From the NCBI GenBank assembly GCA_021202335.1, contig JAJQDE010000046.1, positions 1-44,898 of the forward strand: a stretch of 44,898 nt of DNA, written 5' to 3'. The notes under the pieces are model-generated. The model ran no database searches, had not been told where the DNA came from, and worked only from the letters and a program-made list of their open reading frames with translations. The stretch comes from Lachnospiraceae bacterium (GTDB lineage Bacteria > Bacillota > Clostridia > Lachnospirales > Lachnospiraceae). Positions 44,883-44,898 of the stretch are shown here, in pieces. Numbering within the stretch: the stretch's first letter is position 1; the number at the start of each line of letters is the position of its first letter. The position numbers were made by a program, and so were the translations under genes.

Positions 44883-44898
44883 TCTCTTATACACATCT
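44883..44898. other. Sequencing-adapter-like sequence at the contig end
   Basis: The final 16 bases, TCTCTTATACACATCT, equal the inner 16 bases of the Tn5/Nextera transposase end (CTGTCTCTTATACACATCT). Most likely untrimmed adapter, so it should not be read as genomic. Confidence 0.85.

Overview
The window looks like one draft-assembly contig from an anaerobic, low-to-mid GC Clostridia, most likely Lachnospiraceae. The signs are pyruvate formate-lyase with its radical-SAM activase, a small 2[4Fe-4S] ferredoxin, a CIRCE-controlled hrcA-grpE-dnaK-dnaJ operon, the gdpP-rplI-dnaB order, a split transketolase, a THF riboswitch in front of folT, and CwlD/SleB-like cell-wall enzymes. This assignment is inference from gene content. 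The last 16 bases match the Nextera transposase adapter, so the right edge is probably a true contig end with untrimmed adapter.

Layout. (1) 1-3340: a divergent DUF1858 gene, then a pyruvate formate-lyase in pieces: a 679-residue core with the catalytic Cys-Cys, a 68-residue partial glycyl-domain look-alike with three cysteines, and an 80-residue protein carrying the glycyl radical motif. (2) 3400-8165: a GH25 muramidase-like protein, a sirtuin, DUF951, rpsF-ssb-rpsR and pepT. (3) 8166-13300: gdpP-rplI-dnaB behind a structured leader, then a MerR-type regulator. (4) 13300-16391, minus strand: ferredoxin, PFL activase, an Hpt-like membrane protein, and folT under a THF riboswitch. (5) 16624-22230: membrane-anchored Mrr-like nuclease, YlmH-like S4 protein, and a pentose operon (FGGY kinase, araD, two transketolase subunits). 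(6) 22400-27834: Uma2, DUF362-ferredoxin protein, Sua5, rpiB, upp and a coiled-coil/SleB-type hydrolase. (7) 27918-34480: a Ser/Thr phosphorylation module (FHA, PP2C, kinase, small membrane protein, lipoprotein), a metal-type ABC transporter and an amidase. (8) 34700-44541: cupin, heat-shock operon, prmA, rsmE, cysteine desulfurase and thiI. (9) An HPr-like gene at the right edge.

The main biological point is the split pyruvate formate-lyase. The glycine that must carry the radical is on a separate 80-residue protein with its own start and ribosome binding site, and the core ends just before that domain. The activase that would install the radical is about 11 kb away, next to a ferredoxin. 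Between core and radical subunit lies a second small protein that resembles only the first half of the glycyl domain, lacks the glycine and ends in a Cys-containing tail.

A second theme is non-coding. At least three families of hairpin-forming interspersed repeats recur in the intergenic spaces: a two-hairpin element (107-174 and 17886-17950), a three-hairpin element (13352-13480 and 24324-24443) and a 34-base palindrome immediately after transcription terminators (12289, 22200, with a half copy at 34570). In the first two families, paired bases change together between copies, so the fold appears to have been conserved.
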